A DNA stretch of 64,000 nucleotides, taken from positions 3,348,001 through 3,412,000 of the forward strand of contig NZ_CP076103.1 of the NCBI RefSeq assembly GCF_018732085.1. The letters run 5' to 3'. The stretch is from Lysobacter capsici. GTDB lineage: Bacteria; Pseudomonadota; Gammaproteobacteria; Xanthomonadales; Xanthomonadaceae. Made by a program: the position numbers and the translations under genes. The notes below the pieces were generated by a model. That model was not told the DNA's origin, did no database searches, and was given only the letters and a program-made list of their open reading frames with translations. Positions 37,077 through 45,736 of this stretch are shown here, piece after piece; position 1 is the first letter of the stretch, and every line of letters starts with the position of its first letter.

Positions 37077-38557
37077 CCGCCCTCCTTGTTGCCCGCGACC
37101 GGCGCTTGCGTCGGCTTGAGGGTCTGGTGATCGAGCATCCAGCGGCGCTTTTCGAGAATGCGGTCGGCGCGGCGATCGAGCTCTTCGGCCGCCTGATCCA
37201 CGCTCACCCGCCCGTTGGCCAATTGTTCGCCGACCAGTTTGATCTCGGTCGCGATGCGCTCCCACTCGGGCACTTTCGGCGCCGGCCGCGCGCGTTCGAG
37301 CTGATCGCGGAACGCGCGCGCATACACGTCGTCGGCCAGGGCGGGCGTGGTCCAGGCCGCGCGCCGCGGCGGCAGGTTGCCGGTCAGGCCGTGGAAACGC
37401 ACCTGCACCTCGGGTTCGGACAGATACGAGATCAGTTTCCAGGCCGCGTCCTGGCGCTTGGAACTGCGGAACAGCACGAAGCTCGCGCCGCCCGCGACCG
37501 AGGCGCCCAGGCCATGTTCGCCCGGCAGCGGCATGGTCATCCACGAGGCCTGCTGGTCCGGCGGCAGGCGCTTCTTGAATTCGGCGATGTTCCAGGGGCC
37601 GTTGACGTAGAAGCTGAAATAGCCGCGGCCGAATTCGTTCCACACATTGGCGATCTGGGTGTTGCTGGCCAGCGGCGCCCACTGGTTGTCGAAGATTTCG
37701 CGATAGAACGTCAGCGCGCGCTTGAACCCGGGGCTGCGGAAATTGCCGTAGCGTCCGTCGTCGCGCAGCAGCGGATCGGGCGACTGGATGCCCAGGTTCA
37801 ACAGCGGCTCGGCTTCGTTGAGCGGCAGCAGCGCGGCATAGCGGTCAGGACCGACTTCGCGCTTGATCGCCGCCATCGCGACCTTCCACTCGTCCCAGCT
37901 CTGCGGCGGCCGGGCGATGCCGGCCTGCTTGAGCAGGTCCTGGCGATAGAACGGCAGGCGCGTTTCCACGTACCACGGCACCGCGTACACGGTGCCGCCG
38001 ATCACGCCGGTGTCCCAGGCGCCGGCGAAATAATCGCGACTCTGCAAACCCGGCGTCTTGGTCAGACGCGCATCCAGCGGGATCAAGGCATCAAGCAAAG
38101 CGAACTCGGACACCCAGGTATTGCCGATCGCGCACACATCCGGCAAGGCATCGCCGGCGAACGCGGTCAGCAGCTTCTCGTGCGCGGCGGTGATCGGCAG
38201 TTGCTGCACTTCCACCCGGATGCCGGGATTGCGCCGCTCGAACTCCGGAATCAGCTGAGTGACGACTTCGCCCTCGTAGCCCATCGCCCAGAACCGCACC
38301 AGTTCGCGCCCGTCGTCGCGATGCGAGCAACTGCCGAGCAACGCCATCGCGCACACCGCAACCGAACCACGTAACCACCCGCGACCCGCGCCACCACCAC
38401 GCCCACCGCGAACCAGTTCCCCCCTTTGCAAAAGGGGGGCCAGGGGGGATTTGCTTTTAGCAACAACCGTGCGAGAACCTGCCACCGTCAAACGCCGCCT
38501 GAGCGACTCCCACAGCGTCCGCACCCGCTTGAACGCATAAGCCGCCGCCACGCTCAC
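37073..38557 (-). CDS. ABC transporter sugar-binding lipoprotein
   Basis: 494 residues if started at the GTG at 38557, which lies 4 bases after the stop of the GH144-like gene. Family features: VRFWAMGYEGEVVTQLIPEFERRNPGIRVEVQQLP, LPDVCAIGNTWVSEF and FYVNGPWNIAEF, the MalE-like extracellular solute-binding fold. Lipobox LLGSC with Cys 77. The N-region is unusually long and basic, and part of it (about residues 33-47) is encoded by a dispersed C-rich repeat at 38417-38462, so the true start is uncertain. It captures the oligosaccharide for the two permeases downstream. Confidence 0.85.
   Translation of the reverse strand: MSVAAAYAFKRVRTLWESLRRRLTVAGSRTVVAKSKSPLAPLLQRGELVRGGRGGGAGRGWLRGSVAVCAMALLGSCSHRDDGRELVRFWAMGYEGEVVTQLIPEFERRNPGIRVEVQQLPITAAHEKLLTAFAGDALPDVCAIGNTWVSEFALLDALIPLDARLTKTPGLQSRDYFAGAWDTGVIGGTVYAVPWYVETRLPFYRQDLLKQAGIARPPQSWDEWKVAMAAIKREVGPDRYAALLPLNEAEPLLNLGIQSPDPLLRDDGRYGNFRSPGFKRALTFYREIFDNQWAPLASNTQIANVWNEFGRGYFSFYVNGPWNIAEFKKRLPPDQQASWMTMPLPGEHGLGASVAGGASFVLFRSSKRQDAAWKLISYLSEPEVQVRFHGLTGNLPPRRAAWTTPALADDVYARAFRDQLERARPAPKVPEWERIATEIKLVGEQLANGRVSVDQAAEELDRRADRILEKRRWMLDHQTLKPTQAPVAGNKEGG
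38417..38462. repeat. Dispersed CCCCCCTTT/AAAGGGGGG repeat inside the signal region of the binding protein
   Basis: TTCCCCCCTTTGCAAAAGGG then GGGCCAGGGGGGATTTGC matches the core of the intergenic repeats at about 55690 and 55890 (GCAAATCCCCCCT plus TTTCAAAGGGGGG). Here it is translated as KSKSPLAPLLQRGEL between the putative start and the lipobox. Confidence 0.8.
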
Positions 38558-38561
38558 GCCG

Positions 38562-40232
38562 TCATTCCGGCTTCGGCGCATTCTGCTTCGCCGGCGCATT
38601 GGTGCGTCCGGAGCGCGACTCGGCTTCGCCCAGCGCGCGCGCCGTGGCCGGGTCCATGGTGCCGGCCGGCTTGACCTCCGCCTTGGCCTCGCCCTCGCCC
38701 GCCTTCTTGTCCTTGCCGTCCTTTGCATCCTTGCCCTGCGCATCCACCGGCGTCAGCCAGCCGCCCTTGAATCCCGCGCGCTCCAGGCCGCTGCGGATAT
38801 AGGGATTGCGCTTCATCACGTTCCAGACGAACTCGTTGCGATAGTTGCTGATCATCGCCAGGATCGGGCCCTGATCGATGCCGATGTAGTCGCTGGCGAC
38901 CCAGCCGTGATCGGGCACCAGGCGTCCGGTCTTCAACGGAATGTCGTAGTTGAAACTGGGATTGAACGAATCCAGGAAACCGTAGCTGGAATAGATGTAC
39001 TCGCCGTAGCGCTCGTGCATCGCCACGGTCGTCGGAATCACGATTTCCGGCGCGAACGGCAAGGACGCGATCGCCGCGGTCGGGGCGATGGTGCCGTCGT
39101 CGAAATTCTCGCGCAGACCGGCGCCGCGCGCCGAATAGTGGCGGAACTGGCGCTGCTCGCCGCGGTAGGTCTGCAAGGTCTGCTGCGGCCCGTCGCTCGC
39201 GGTCAGGCCCCACAGCTCCGGGCCGTAGCCTTCCCACTTCATCGGGTTGGCGATCGCGTACGCGCGCTGCGCGTATGCGGCGCGGCGGCTGTTCTCGAAA
39301 TAATCGATGCCGCGTTCGCGGATGTATTCGTCCTGGATGCCGCGGAAATCGATCCAGACATGGCTGTACTGATGGCCGAACAAGGGACCGAAGGCGAGGA
39401 ATTCTTCGCCCTGGTACACGCCCCACACGTCGTTGTAGGTACGCGTCCACACCGTCCACGCCTCCGGCTCGACCGGATGCGACGGCGAGCCCAGCGCCAG
39501 CACGTACAGCAGCATGGCCTCGTTGTAACCCATCCAGTCGTGCTTGATGAAACCGCTCTCGGGGAACCAGCCCATCGAGATCAGCGGCTTGTTCTGCTGC
39601 AACCAGGTCCAATCCACGCGCTTGTACAACGTGTCGGCGATGTCGCGGATTTCCTTCTCGCGCGGGTCGTCGCGGTCGTAATACGACTGGGTGAACAGCA
39701 CGCCCATCATCAACAGGCCGGTGTCCACGCTCGACAGCTCGACCCAGCTGTTGAAGCGCTCGCCCTTCTGCATGTCGAGGAAGTGATAGTAAAAGCCCTT
39801 GTACGCGCCCTTGCCGGTCGGCTGCGGGCCGCTGGGCAGGTCGCGCAGGAACTTCAGGGTGGTCAAGGTGCGGTCGACCGCCTGGGTGCGATTGACCCAG
39901 CCGCGCTCAATCCCGATCGGGTACGCGGTCAGCGCGAAGCCGATCGAGGCGATGCTCGCGAACGGACGCGACGGATAGCGGTCGGGGGTCAGGCCGTTTT
40001 GTTCGTTGGTGGTGTCCCAGAAAAACTGGAACGTGCGTTTTTCGATATCGCGGAACAACGGCGGCAGCTCCAGCCGTTCCTGCTTGAGCGGTTCGATCAC
40101 CACCGGCTCCGGACTGACGATGGGCTGGGTCTGCGATTGCGTCTCGGGTTTCTTGCATGCGGACAAGGCGAGCAGCAACGTGCTCAGAACAGCGAATGAG
40201 ACTGCACGTGTTGTCGGCTTGGCGCGTTGCAT
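38562..40232 (-). CDS. GH144-like (endo-beta-1,2-glucanase type) lipoprotein
   Basis: 556 residues. Signal peptide with lipobox LSAC, Cys 26. The body is an alpha/alpha-barrel 'glucoamylase family' protein: RDIEKRTFQFFWDTTNEQNGLTPDR, SIASIGFALTAYPIG, WVELSSVDTGLLMMGVLF, WMGYNEAMLLYVLALGSP and GHQYSHVWIDFRGIQDEYIRE. The closest characterised proteins I know are GH144 endo-beta-1,2-glucanases, so beta-1,2-glucan cleavage is the working guess. The C-terminal 55 residues are Lys/Glu/Ala-rich low complexity. It is first in an operon with the sugar-binding protein and permeases, consistent with cutting glucan in the periplasm for import. Confidence 0.78.
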   Translation of the reverse strand: MQRAKPTTRAVSFAVLSTLLLALSACKKPETQSQTQPIVSPEPVVIEPLKQERLELPPLFRDIEKRTFQFFWDTTNEQNGLTPDRYPSRPFASIASIGFALTAYPIGIERGWVNRTQAVDRTLTTLKFLRDLPSGPQPTGKGAYKGFYYHFLDMQKGERFNSWVELSSVDTGLLMMGVLFTQSYYDRDDPREKEIRDIADTLYKRVDWTWLQQNKPLISMGWFPESGFIKHDWMGYNEAMLLYVLALGSPSHPVEPEAWTVWTRTYNDVWGVYQGEEFLAFGPLFGHQYSHVWIDFRGIQDEYIRERGIDYFENSRRAAYAQRAYAIANPMKWEGYGPELWGLTASDGPQQTLQTYRGEQRQFRHYSARGAGLRENFDDGTIAPTAAIASLPFAPEIVIPTTVAMHERYGEYIYSSYGFLDSFNPSFNYDIPLKTGRLVPDHGWVASDYIGIDQGPILAMISNYRNEFVWNVMKRNPYIRSGLERAGFKGGWLTPVDAQGKDAKDGKDKKAGEGEAKAEVKPAGTMDPATARALGEAESRSGRTNAPAKQNAPKPE

Positions 40233-40355
40233 GAAACTCGAAACCCCTGTGTTGTGGGTGGAACGAAATGCGGGTGACGCTGTATGTGACCAGCAACGCC
40301 GCCGGTGTTTCTTTGCCGATGCCGGCCATCCGCGCGCGGATGGCCGGCATGCGGG

Positions 40356-43300
40356 TTACCAGTTGAAGCCCATCGACAGCTTGAACATGCGGGTCGGCAG
40401 GATGATGCCGTCCTGGTGATCGCCGAAATTGGCGTTCGGCGCGTTCAAACGGCCGGCGAAGGTGTCGTACTGGTTGTAGTTGCGCGCGTTGGTAACGTTG
40501 AGCACGTCGCCGCGGATGCGGAACTTGATGCCGGCGCCGGTATCGAACTCCTTGGTCACCGCCAGATCGAGCTGCTTGAAGCCGATGGTCTTGTCGGGCT
40601 TGAACTGATCGGTGAAGCAGAAGTTGTCGTTGGGCCCGGACTGCGAGCAGTTGACGAAGTAGTAACCGGTCGGGCTTGCCAGGGTCATCTTGCCGGAGAA
40701 AGTCAGGCCCCAGGGACCATCGTAGATACCGGTTGCGACCAGCCGATTACGCGGCACGCCCTTGGCATCGTGCCAGCCGAACCCGGACAGATTCGGATGA
40801 TCGAGCGAGAACGACTCGCCGTTCTCGCGGTTTTCCTCGGCATCGGTGAAGGTGTACGCGAGCGTCACGCCCCAGCCCGATTCGCGCGTGTACGGCTTGT
40901 CGATCTTGACCAGCAACGAGTTGGCGCGGGTTTCGATGCCGTTGACGCCCAGGATCAGCGCGCGGCCGAATCCGGGAATGCCGGCGCCGAATGGCGCGCC
41001 CCACACCGCATCGGGCGCCGGATAGAACGAGCCGTCCGGATTGCGATTTCCCAGCAGGAACGCGAAACCGTCCTTGCTGACGATGCGCGACACGCCGATG
41101 TCGGTCTGCCATTCGGTCTCGCCGATCATCACCGCGTTGCGCATGCCGATGCTGTACTGATCGGAGTACGGCGTCTTGAGATCGTTGTTGAGCAGGAACA
41201 CTTCGCGGCCGGTGTTCGGATTGGCCGCGACCAAGGCTTCCAGCGCCTCGCGGCTCAGCAGGCCGGGATTGAAGGCCAGGCAGTCGCCGACGCCCGGCGT
41301 GCAGGCATGACCGGGCTGATTGAACCGGAACGAATAGGTCGGGAACGTGCCCTTGGTGGTTTCCAGCTGCAGATTGTTGAAGATGTTGCGGTCGTAGGCG
41401 CGACCGGCGCCGCCATAGATCACATGCCGCTGATCGGCGTTGAGATCGTAGGAGAAGCCCAGGCGCGGCTGGAACGCGTCCTTGAAGTTGCTGCGTTCGC
41501 GGCCCGTGCTCAGGTAATCGTTCAGATCGATGCCGCCGCGGGCCAGGGTCTGGCGATAGGTCTGTCCGGACGGTGCGCGCGGGTCCTGGCTGTTGAGCGC
41601 GTTGACCACGTCGTTCGGGGTGCGGTAATCGGTGTACGTGTCGCTGGTCTCGTAGTCCCAACGCACGCCGAGGTTCAAGGTCAGCTTGTCGTTGACCTCC
41701 CAGTCGTCCTGGATGTAGATGCCGAACTGCTTGTTGTTCGACTTGACGCTGCCGTCGGCGATCCCCGGAAGACCGGCGCCGAAGCGCACCAGGTAGGGCG
41801 AAGCCAGATCGCCGTTGATGTCGTAGAAGAACTGCGGGTTGAACGGAATCTGCTCGGTCGCGCTGATGTCGATCGACTTGTACTTGATGCCGGTCTTGAT
41901 GGTGTGGCTGCCGTGCCACTGCAAATCGGTGAAGGTCAGGTCGTCCTGGAACGAATACCCCTTCTGCGCCTTGTCCTGGAAATTCTCGCCGGGCCCGGCG
42001 TTGAGCACGCGCTTGTCGCCGGTCGAGTTGATGTCGGCACGGGTCAGCACATAGCCGTTACCGAACGAATTGGCGCGCGGGTTGTAGCTGCCGTCTTCGT
42101 AGGTGATATGGGCATCGTTGAGCCAGCCGTTGCCGGTGTACTGGTAACGCAGGTCCAGACGCTTGTCGCTGTTGTCCTTAGCGGTGCCGAACGGAACGGT
42201 GCTGATGCCGTCCACGCCGGTGATTTCGGTTTCGTCGCGGTACTTGCCGGTCAATTCGAAATAATGGTTTTCGCCGAGGGTGAGGTCGACCTTGCCGAAA
42301 TACAGGTCTTCCTTGAACGGCGCGTTGACGCCGCCGACCAGCGACTGGAACTGCGCCGGCAACTGCGCGGCGGTCACGCCCTCGCCCGGCTTGATCGTGA
42401 ACGGCGTGTTGTATTCCTTCGCCTCATAGGCGACGAAGAAATGCATCTTGTCCTGGATGATCGGGCCGCCGAAGGAGATGCCGTACTGCTCTTCCTTCGA
42501 ATCGGTCTTCCTGCCGGCCTTGTCTTCGGCCGGGGTCGGCGAACGCCACTTCTCGGAGGTGTGATCCCAGAAGAAATCACCATGGAATTCGTTGGTGCCC
42601 GAACGGGTCACCGCGGTGATCGCGGCGCTGCTGAGCTGGTCGAACTCGGCCTTGTAGTTCGAGGTGATGACCTTGTACTCGCCGATCGCCGACTGCGGGA
42701 ACGGATTGCCGCGGGTGTCGTCCTGACCGCCGACGCCGCCGGGCAGCACATAGTTCTTCTGGCCCACGCCGTCGATGTAGACGTTGACGCCGTTGGAGCT
42801 CTGCGCGCCGCTACGGATCGAGGTCGAGCCGTTGCCCGATTGCACGAACTGCACGCCCGGCACGGTATCGGCGAAGGCGAGGAAGTTGCGCGTGCCCTGC
42901 GGCAGCGATTCGATCTGCTTGTTCGATATGTAGGTGGCGTTCTCAGAGGTGCGCACTTCGGCCAGCGCCGAGGACGTCACCGTGACCTTGTCCAGATCCG
43001 TCGCCTCCCCCGCCGGCGCGGTCTCGGCGACGCCGCCGGTCGACAGGTTCAAGGTCGCCGACTGGCCGACCGCGACGGTCACGTTGCGGGTATTGCTCTG
43101 CCCGTCGGCATTGACGTCGATGCGGTAGGTACCCGGCGGCAGGCCGGCCAGGGTGTAGTTGCCATCGGCGGTGGTCTGCACTTTGCGGACCAGGCCGCTG
43201 GCGGTGTTGGTGGCGGTCACGCTGGCATTGGCGGCGGGACCGGCGTTGCCGCTGATCGTGCCACGGATGGTCGCGGCGGTGCTCTGCGCCAGGGCGACCG

Positions 43301-43412
43301 GCGCGGCCATCGCCAGGCAACTGGCGAGCGCGCAGGCCAGCAGGTTGCGGCCGGTGTCGAAGCGGAAGCCGGATCTGGGGCGGTGCGGGGTTTGCGGATT
43401 GGTCTGATTCAT
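40356..43412 (-). CDS. Large TonB-dependent receptor with N-terminal regulatory-like domain
   Basis: 1018 residues. GGAGG precedes the ATG; a signal peptide ends near A42. Residues 45-125 form a carboxypeptidase-regulatory-like domain (IRGTISGNAGPAANASVTATN, GLPPGTYRIDVNADG), then the plug (QIESLPQGTRNFLAFADTVPG, STSIRSGAQSSNGVNVYIDG) and a long barrel ending KLSMGFNW. This OmpA/Oar-like architecture is common in xanthomonads for oligosaccharide import. A LacI-type operator lies 62 bp upstream, and the LacI gene is divergent. It is probably the outer-membrane gate for the glucan used by this locus. Confidence 0.93.
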   Translation of the reverse strand: MNQTNPQTPHRPRSGFRFDTGRNLLACALASCLAMAAPVALAQSTAATIRGTISGNAGPAANASVTATNTASGLVRKVQTTADGNYTLAGLPPGTYRIDVNADGQSNTRNVTVAVGQSATLNLSTGGVAETAPAGEATDLDKVTVTSSALAEVRTSENATYISNKQIESLPQGTRNFLAFADTVPGVQFVQSGNGSTSIRSGAQSSNGVNVYIDGVGQKNYVLPGGVGGQDDTRGNPFPQSAIGEYKVITSNYKAEFDQLSSAAITAVTRSGTNEFHGDFFWDHTSEKWRSPTPAEDKAGRKTDSKEEQYGISFGGPIIQDKMHFFVAYEAKEYNTPFTIKPGEGVTAAQLPAQFQSLVGGVNAPFKEDLYFGKVDLTLGENHYFELTGKYRDETEITGVDGISTVPFGTAKDNSDKRLDLRYQYTGNGWLNDAHITYEDGSYNPRANSFGNGYVLTRADINSTGDKRVLNAGPGENFQDKAQKGYSFQDDLTFTDLQWHGSHTIKTGIKYKSIDISATEQIPFNPQFFYDINGDLASPYLVRFGAGLPGIADGSVKSNNKQFGIYIQDDWEVNDKLTLNLGVRWDYETSDTYTDYRTPNDVVNALNSQDPRAPSGQTYRQTLARGGIDLNDYLSTGRERSNFKDAFQPRLGFSYDLNADQRHVIYGGAGRAYDRNIFNNLQLETTKGTFPTYSFRFNQPGHACTPGVGDCLAFNPGLLSREALEALVAANPNTGREVFLLNNDLKTPYSDQYSIGMRNAVMIGETEWQTDIGVSRIVSKDGFAFLLGNRNPDGSFYPAPDAVWGAPFGAGIPGFGRALILGVNGIETRANSLLVKIDKPYTRESGWGVTLAYTFTDAEENRENGESFSLDHPNLSGFGWHDAKGVPRNRLVATGIYDGPWGLTFSGKMTLASPTGYYFVNCSQSGPNDNFCFTDQFKPDKTIGFKQLDLAVTKEFDTGAGIKFRIRGDVLNVTNARNYNQYDTFAGRLNAPNANFGDHQDGIILPTRMFKLSMGFNW

Positions 43413-43473
43413 GAGCGTTCCTCCCTCCAAGGAGCACGTACAACAAGGTTGCGTGGTGGTGCGGCTGTTCTGG

Positions 43474-43487
43474 TGTAATCGCTTACA
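43474..43487. promoter_or_regulatory. LacI-type operator upstream of TonB receptor
   Basis: TGTAATCGCTTACA is a near-perfect CG-centred palindrome (6 of 7 base pairs symmetric). It lies between the receptor start (43412) and the LacI gene stop (43515), where the receptor promoter must be. It shares TGTAA-CG-T--CA with the sites at 26057 and 44597. Confidence 0.8.
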
Positions 43488-43514
43488 CGCGCGACCAAAT
43501 TTTTTTCGACGCGA

Positions 43515-44555
43515 TCAGGCACCGCCCCCTCGGCGAACTCCCGACTCGCGCACGATCAATTCCGGCCGCAACGGCTCGCTACGCCGCGGTTGTTCTTGGT
43601 TGTGTTGCGTTTCCTGCACAGCGGTATCCGCGCTCAGACGCGTCAGCAGCAGACGCGCCGCGCGGGCACCCAACTGGGCGATATTGACCCGCATGGTCGT
43701 GAGCGTCGGGTGGACGTAACGGGCCAGCGGGATGTCGTCGAATCCGGCCAGGGCGATGTCGCCGGGCACGTTGACGCCCGCCTGCACGAACGAAAACAGA
43801 CAGCCCAAGGCCATCATGTCGTTGGCCGCGAACACCGCATCGGGCCGTTGTCCAGCGGCGAGCAGCGCCTGTCCGGCGGCATGGCCGGAGGCTTCGTCGA
43901 ACGCCCCCGGCAGCACCCATTCGGACGCATCCGGCAGCAGGCGCGCGAGCGCTTCGCGGTAGCCGCGCAGGCGCTCGTGGGCGTCGAAATTGTCCTCGGG
44001 GCCGGCGATGAAGGCGATCCGGCGATGGCCGCAGGCGATCAGATGCTCGGTCATGGCCTGCGCGCCGCCGTAGTTGTCCACGCTCAGCGACAACACGTCC
44101 GGCGACGCGTCCTGGGTGTTGATCAACACCACCGGCAGCGCCGATGCCAGTTCCTCCACGATCGACACCTGCGCGGCGGCATACGGCGACATTACCAGCA
44201 AGCCGTCGACCCGGCCGCGCATCGCGCGCAAGGCGGCGACTTGTTCGTCCGGTCGGCCGTGATAGCTCGACACCAACAGATGCAGACGGTGCTCGCGCGC
44301 GACCAGATCGACGCCGCGCACCAGTTCGGAAAAGAATTCGCCGTGCAGATCGGGCAGCACCACACCCAAAGTGTGGGTACGCCGGCTGCTGAGGCTGCGG
44401 GCCGCGGCATGCGGCGTGTAGCGCAGGTCGTTGGCGACCGCGAGCACGCGCCGACGCACGTCCTCGGCCACGTTGCCGTGGCCGTTCAAGGTCCGCGATA
44501 CGGTCGCCACCGACACTTGGGCCGCGCGGGCGACATCTTTGATCGTCACGCTCAC
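43515..44555 (-). CDS. LacI family regulator of the glucan locus
   Basis: 346 residues from the second of three nearby GTG codons (AGGA spacing favours it). The HTH is VTIKDVARAAQVSVATVSRTLNGHG at the very N-terminus; the sensor domain ends DIALAGFDDIPLARYVHPTLTTMRV. The open frame extends upstream to 44687, but that would place the operator cluster inside the gene and add residues unlike the family. It lies upstream of the TonB receptor on the same strand. The matching operators at its own promoter, at the receptor and at the ABC-ATPase/GH1 promoter suggest it controls all three and itself. Confidence 0.93.
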   Translation of the reverse strand: MSVTIKDVARAAQVSVATVSRTLNGHGNVAEDVRRRVLAVANDLRYTPHAAARSLSSRRTHTLGVVLPDLHGEFFSELVRGVDLVAREHRLHLLVSSYHGRPDEQVAALRAMRGRVDGLLVMSPYAAAQVSIVEELASALPVVLINTQDASPDVLSLSVDNYGGAQAMTEHLIACGHRRIAFIAGPEDNFDAHERLRGYREALARLLPDASEWVLPGAFDEASGHAAGQALLAAGQRPDAVFAANDMMALGCLFSFVQAGVNVPGDIALAGFDDIPLARYVHPTLTTMRVNIAQLGARAARLLLTRLSADTAVQETQHNQEQPRRSEPLRPELIVRESGVRRGGGA

Positions 44556-44596
44556 CACTGTCCTGGCCGCCCCTCGCGGTTGGAAAGTGGGACGAC

Positions 44597-44647
44597 TGTA
44601 AACGTTTTCAAGAACGAGTGTAAAGCGCTTGTTATGTAAAGCGCTTA
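44597..44647. promoter_or_regulatory. Operator cluster upstream of LacI gene
   Basis: TGTAAACGTTTTCA (44597-44610) is a CG-centred LacI-type site. It is followed by two near-identical TGTAAAGCGCTT copies at 44619 and 44635, spaced 16 bp, each with the AAGCGCTT palindrome. Likely autoregulatory. The 16-bp spacing differs from the 22 bp to the first site. Confidence 0.75.
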
Positions 44648-44864
44648 GGGCGTCCGTGGCGGACTGCGGCGTGCTGCGATGCAGCACGAGGCGTCGTCAT
44701 CGAGAACAACGACGATGCATCGGATATGCAACGGATCGGTCCGCGCGCCCCATCGAGCTGTAAGCGGCATGCGCATGCCGACGCGAACGCGATGGTGTCA
44801 CCGTCCGCGATCGCAGGATCCGACCGACGTCGCATTCCGCGCACCGCCCTGCCCGTTCTGCAGG

Positions 44865-45155
44865 CTATGCCCGCGCCGCTTCCTGCGGCGTATGCGCGCT
44901 GATCGACAGCGCGTGGATGTCGGTGGTCATCAACTCGCCGACCGCCGCATACACGGCGCGATGGCGCGCGATCGGCGCGAGCCCGGCGAATGCCGCGCTG
45001 ACCACGGCGACGCGGAAATGCCCGCGCCCGTCCTGCGCGCCGGCGTGACCGGCATGACGATGGCTTTCGTCTTCGATCTCCAGCGCGGTCGGCGCCAGCG
45101 CGGCCTCGATCGCCGCGCGGATCGCGGCGACGCGCTGATCGCGCGGCAAGGTCAC
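44865..45155 (-). CDS. BolA family protein
   Basis: 96 residues starting at a GTG that overlaps the stop of the preceding gene (GTGA). The sequence AAIRAAIEAALAPTALEIEDESHRHAGHAG, then GHFRVAVVSAAFAGLAPIARHRAVYAAVGELM, is the BolA class II KH-like fold with the conserved His. BolA proteins partner with monothiol glutaredoxins in iron-sulfur handling and stress morphology. The yciI-bolA pairing is a recurrent one in gammaproteobacteria. Confidence 0.9.
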   Translation of the reverse strand: MTLPRDQRVAAIRAAIEAALAPTALEIEDESHRHAGHAGAQDGRGHFRVAVVSAAFAGLAPIARHRAVYAAVGELMTTDIHALSISAHTPQEAARA

Positions 45156-45451
45156 GGCAACACCTTGCGGAACGGACGCACCTCGACCCGCTCGTACACG
45201 CCCGCGGCGACATACGGATCGGCATCGGCCCAGGCGCGCGCGGCCTCCAGCGATTCGAACTCGGCGACGATCAGGCTGCCGCTGAAACCGGCCGGACCCG
45301 GGTCTTCGGCATCGATCGCCGGGCACGGGCCGGCGAGCAACAGACGGCCCTGATCGCGCAACGCGGTGAGCCGTTCAAGATGCGCCGGGCGCGAAGGGCC
45401 GCGCTTGGGCAGCGCGTCGGGGAAGTCGTAGCCTTCGATCAGATACCACAT
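45152..45451 (-). CDS. YciI family protein
   Basis: 99 residues, starting MWYLIEGYDFPDALPKR. The fold is the ferredoxin-like YCII domain (RPAHLERLTALRDQGRLLLAGPCPAID, GSLIVAEFESLEAARAWADADPYVAAGVYERVEVRPFRKVLP). The conserved His-Asp pair of the family is visible (H32 region, D/P-rich loop). Biochemical role in this lineage is not established. Overlaps bolA by four bases, so the two are translationally coupled. Confidence 0.9.
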   Translation of the reverse strand: MWYLIEGYDFPDALPKRGPSRPAHLERLTALRDQGRLLLAGPCPAIDAEDPGPAGFSGSLIVAEFESLEAARAWADADPYVAAGVYERVEVRPFRKVLP

Positions 45452-45672
45452 AAGCCCTCGTCGCGAGACGTCGCACGCGGCGGCGTCCCTGTGAATTCCA
45501 GCGATGGCGGACGCCATCGTCGCCTGCGTCAGGCGCGCTCATGATACATCCGCGTTTGCGCGTCGATCCGGCCCGGATCGGTCGGCTCGCTCAGTGCAGG
45601 CCACGCGCGCGGCGCATGCGCGTTCGCCCGCCACGAATGCAGACACCCGCGACGTCGCAATCGTGTCGAGCG

Positions 45673-45710
45673 CAAAAAGAAACGGCCCGCATCGTCGCGA
45701 TGCGGGCCGT
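45673..45710 (-). terminator. Rho-independent terminator of the effector gene
   Basis: GGCCCGCATCG (45684-45694) and CGATGCGGGCC (45698-45708) form an 11-bp stem with a 3-base loop. Read on the minus strand it is followed by TTCTTTTT, 26 bases after the effector stop codon. The gap 45452-45672 shows no gene. Confidence 0.88.
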
Positions 45711-45736
45711 CGATAACGCGACAGTGCGGCAGCGGC

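Noticed and set aside
40305..43478. 1057-residue plus-strand frame opposite the large TonB receptor
   Set aside because: Shadow of a complete receptor with signal peptide and terminal aromatic residue.
44556..44687. Longer N-terminus for the LacI regulator
   Set aside because: It would put the operators inside the gene and precede the HTH by more than 40 residues, unlike the family.
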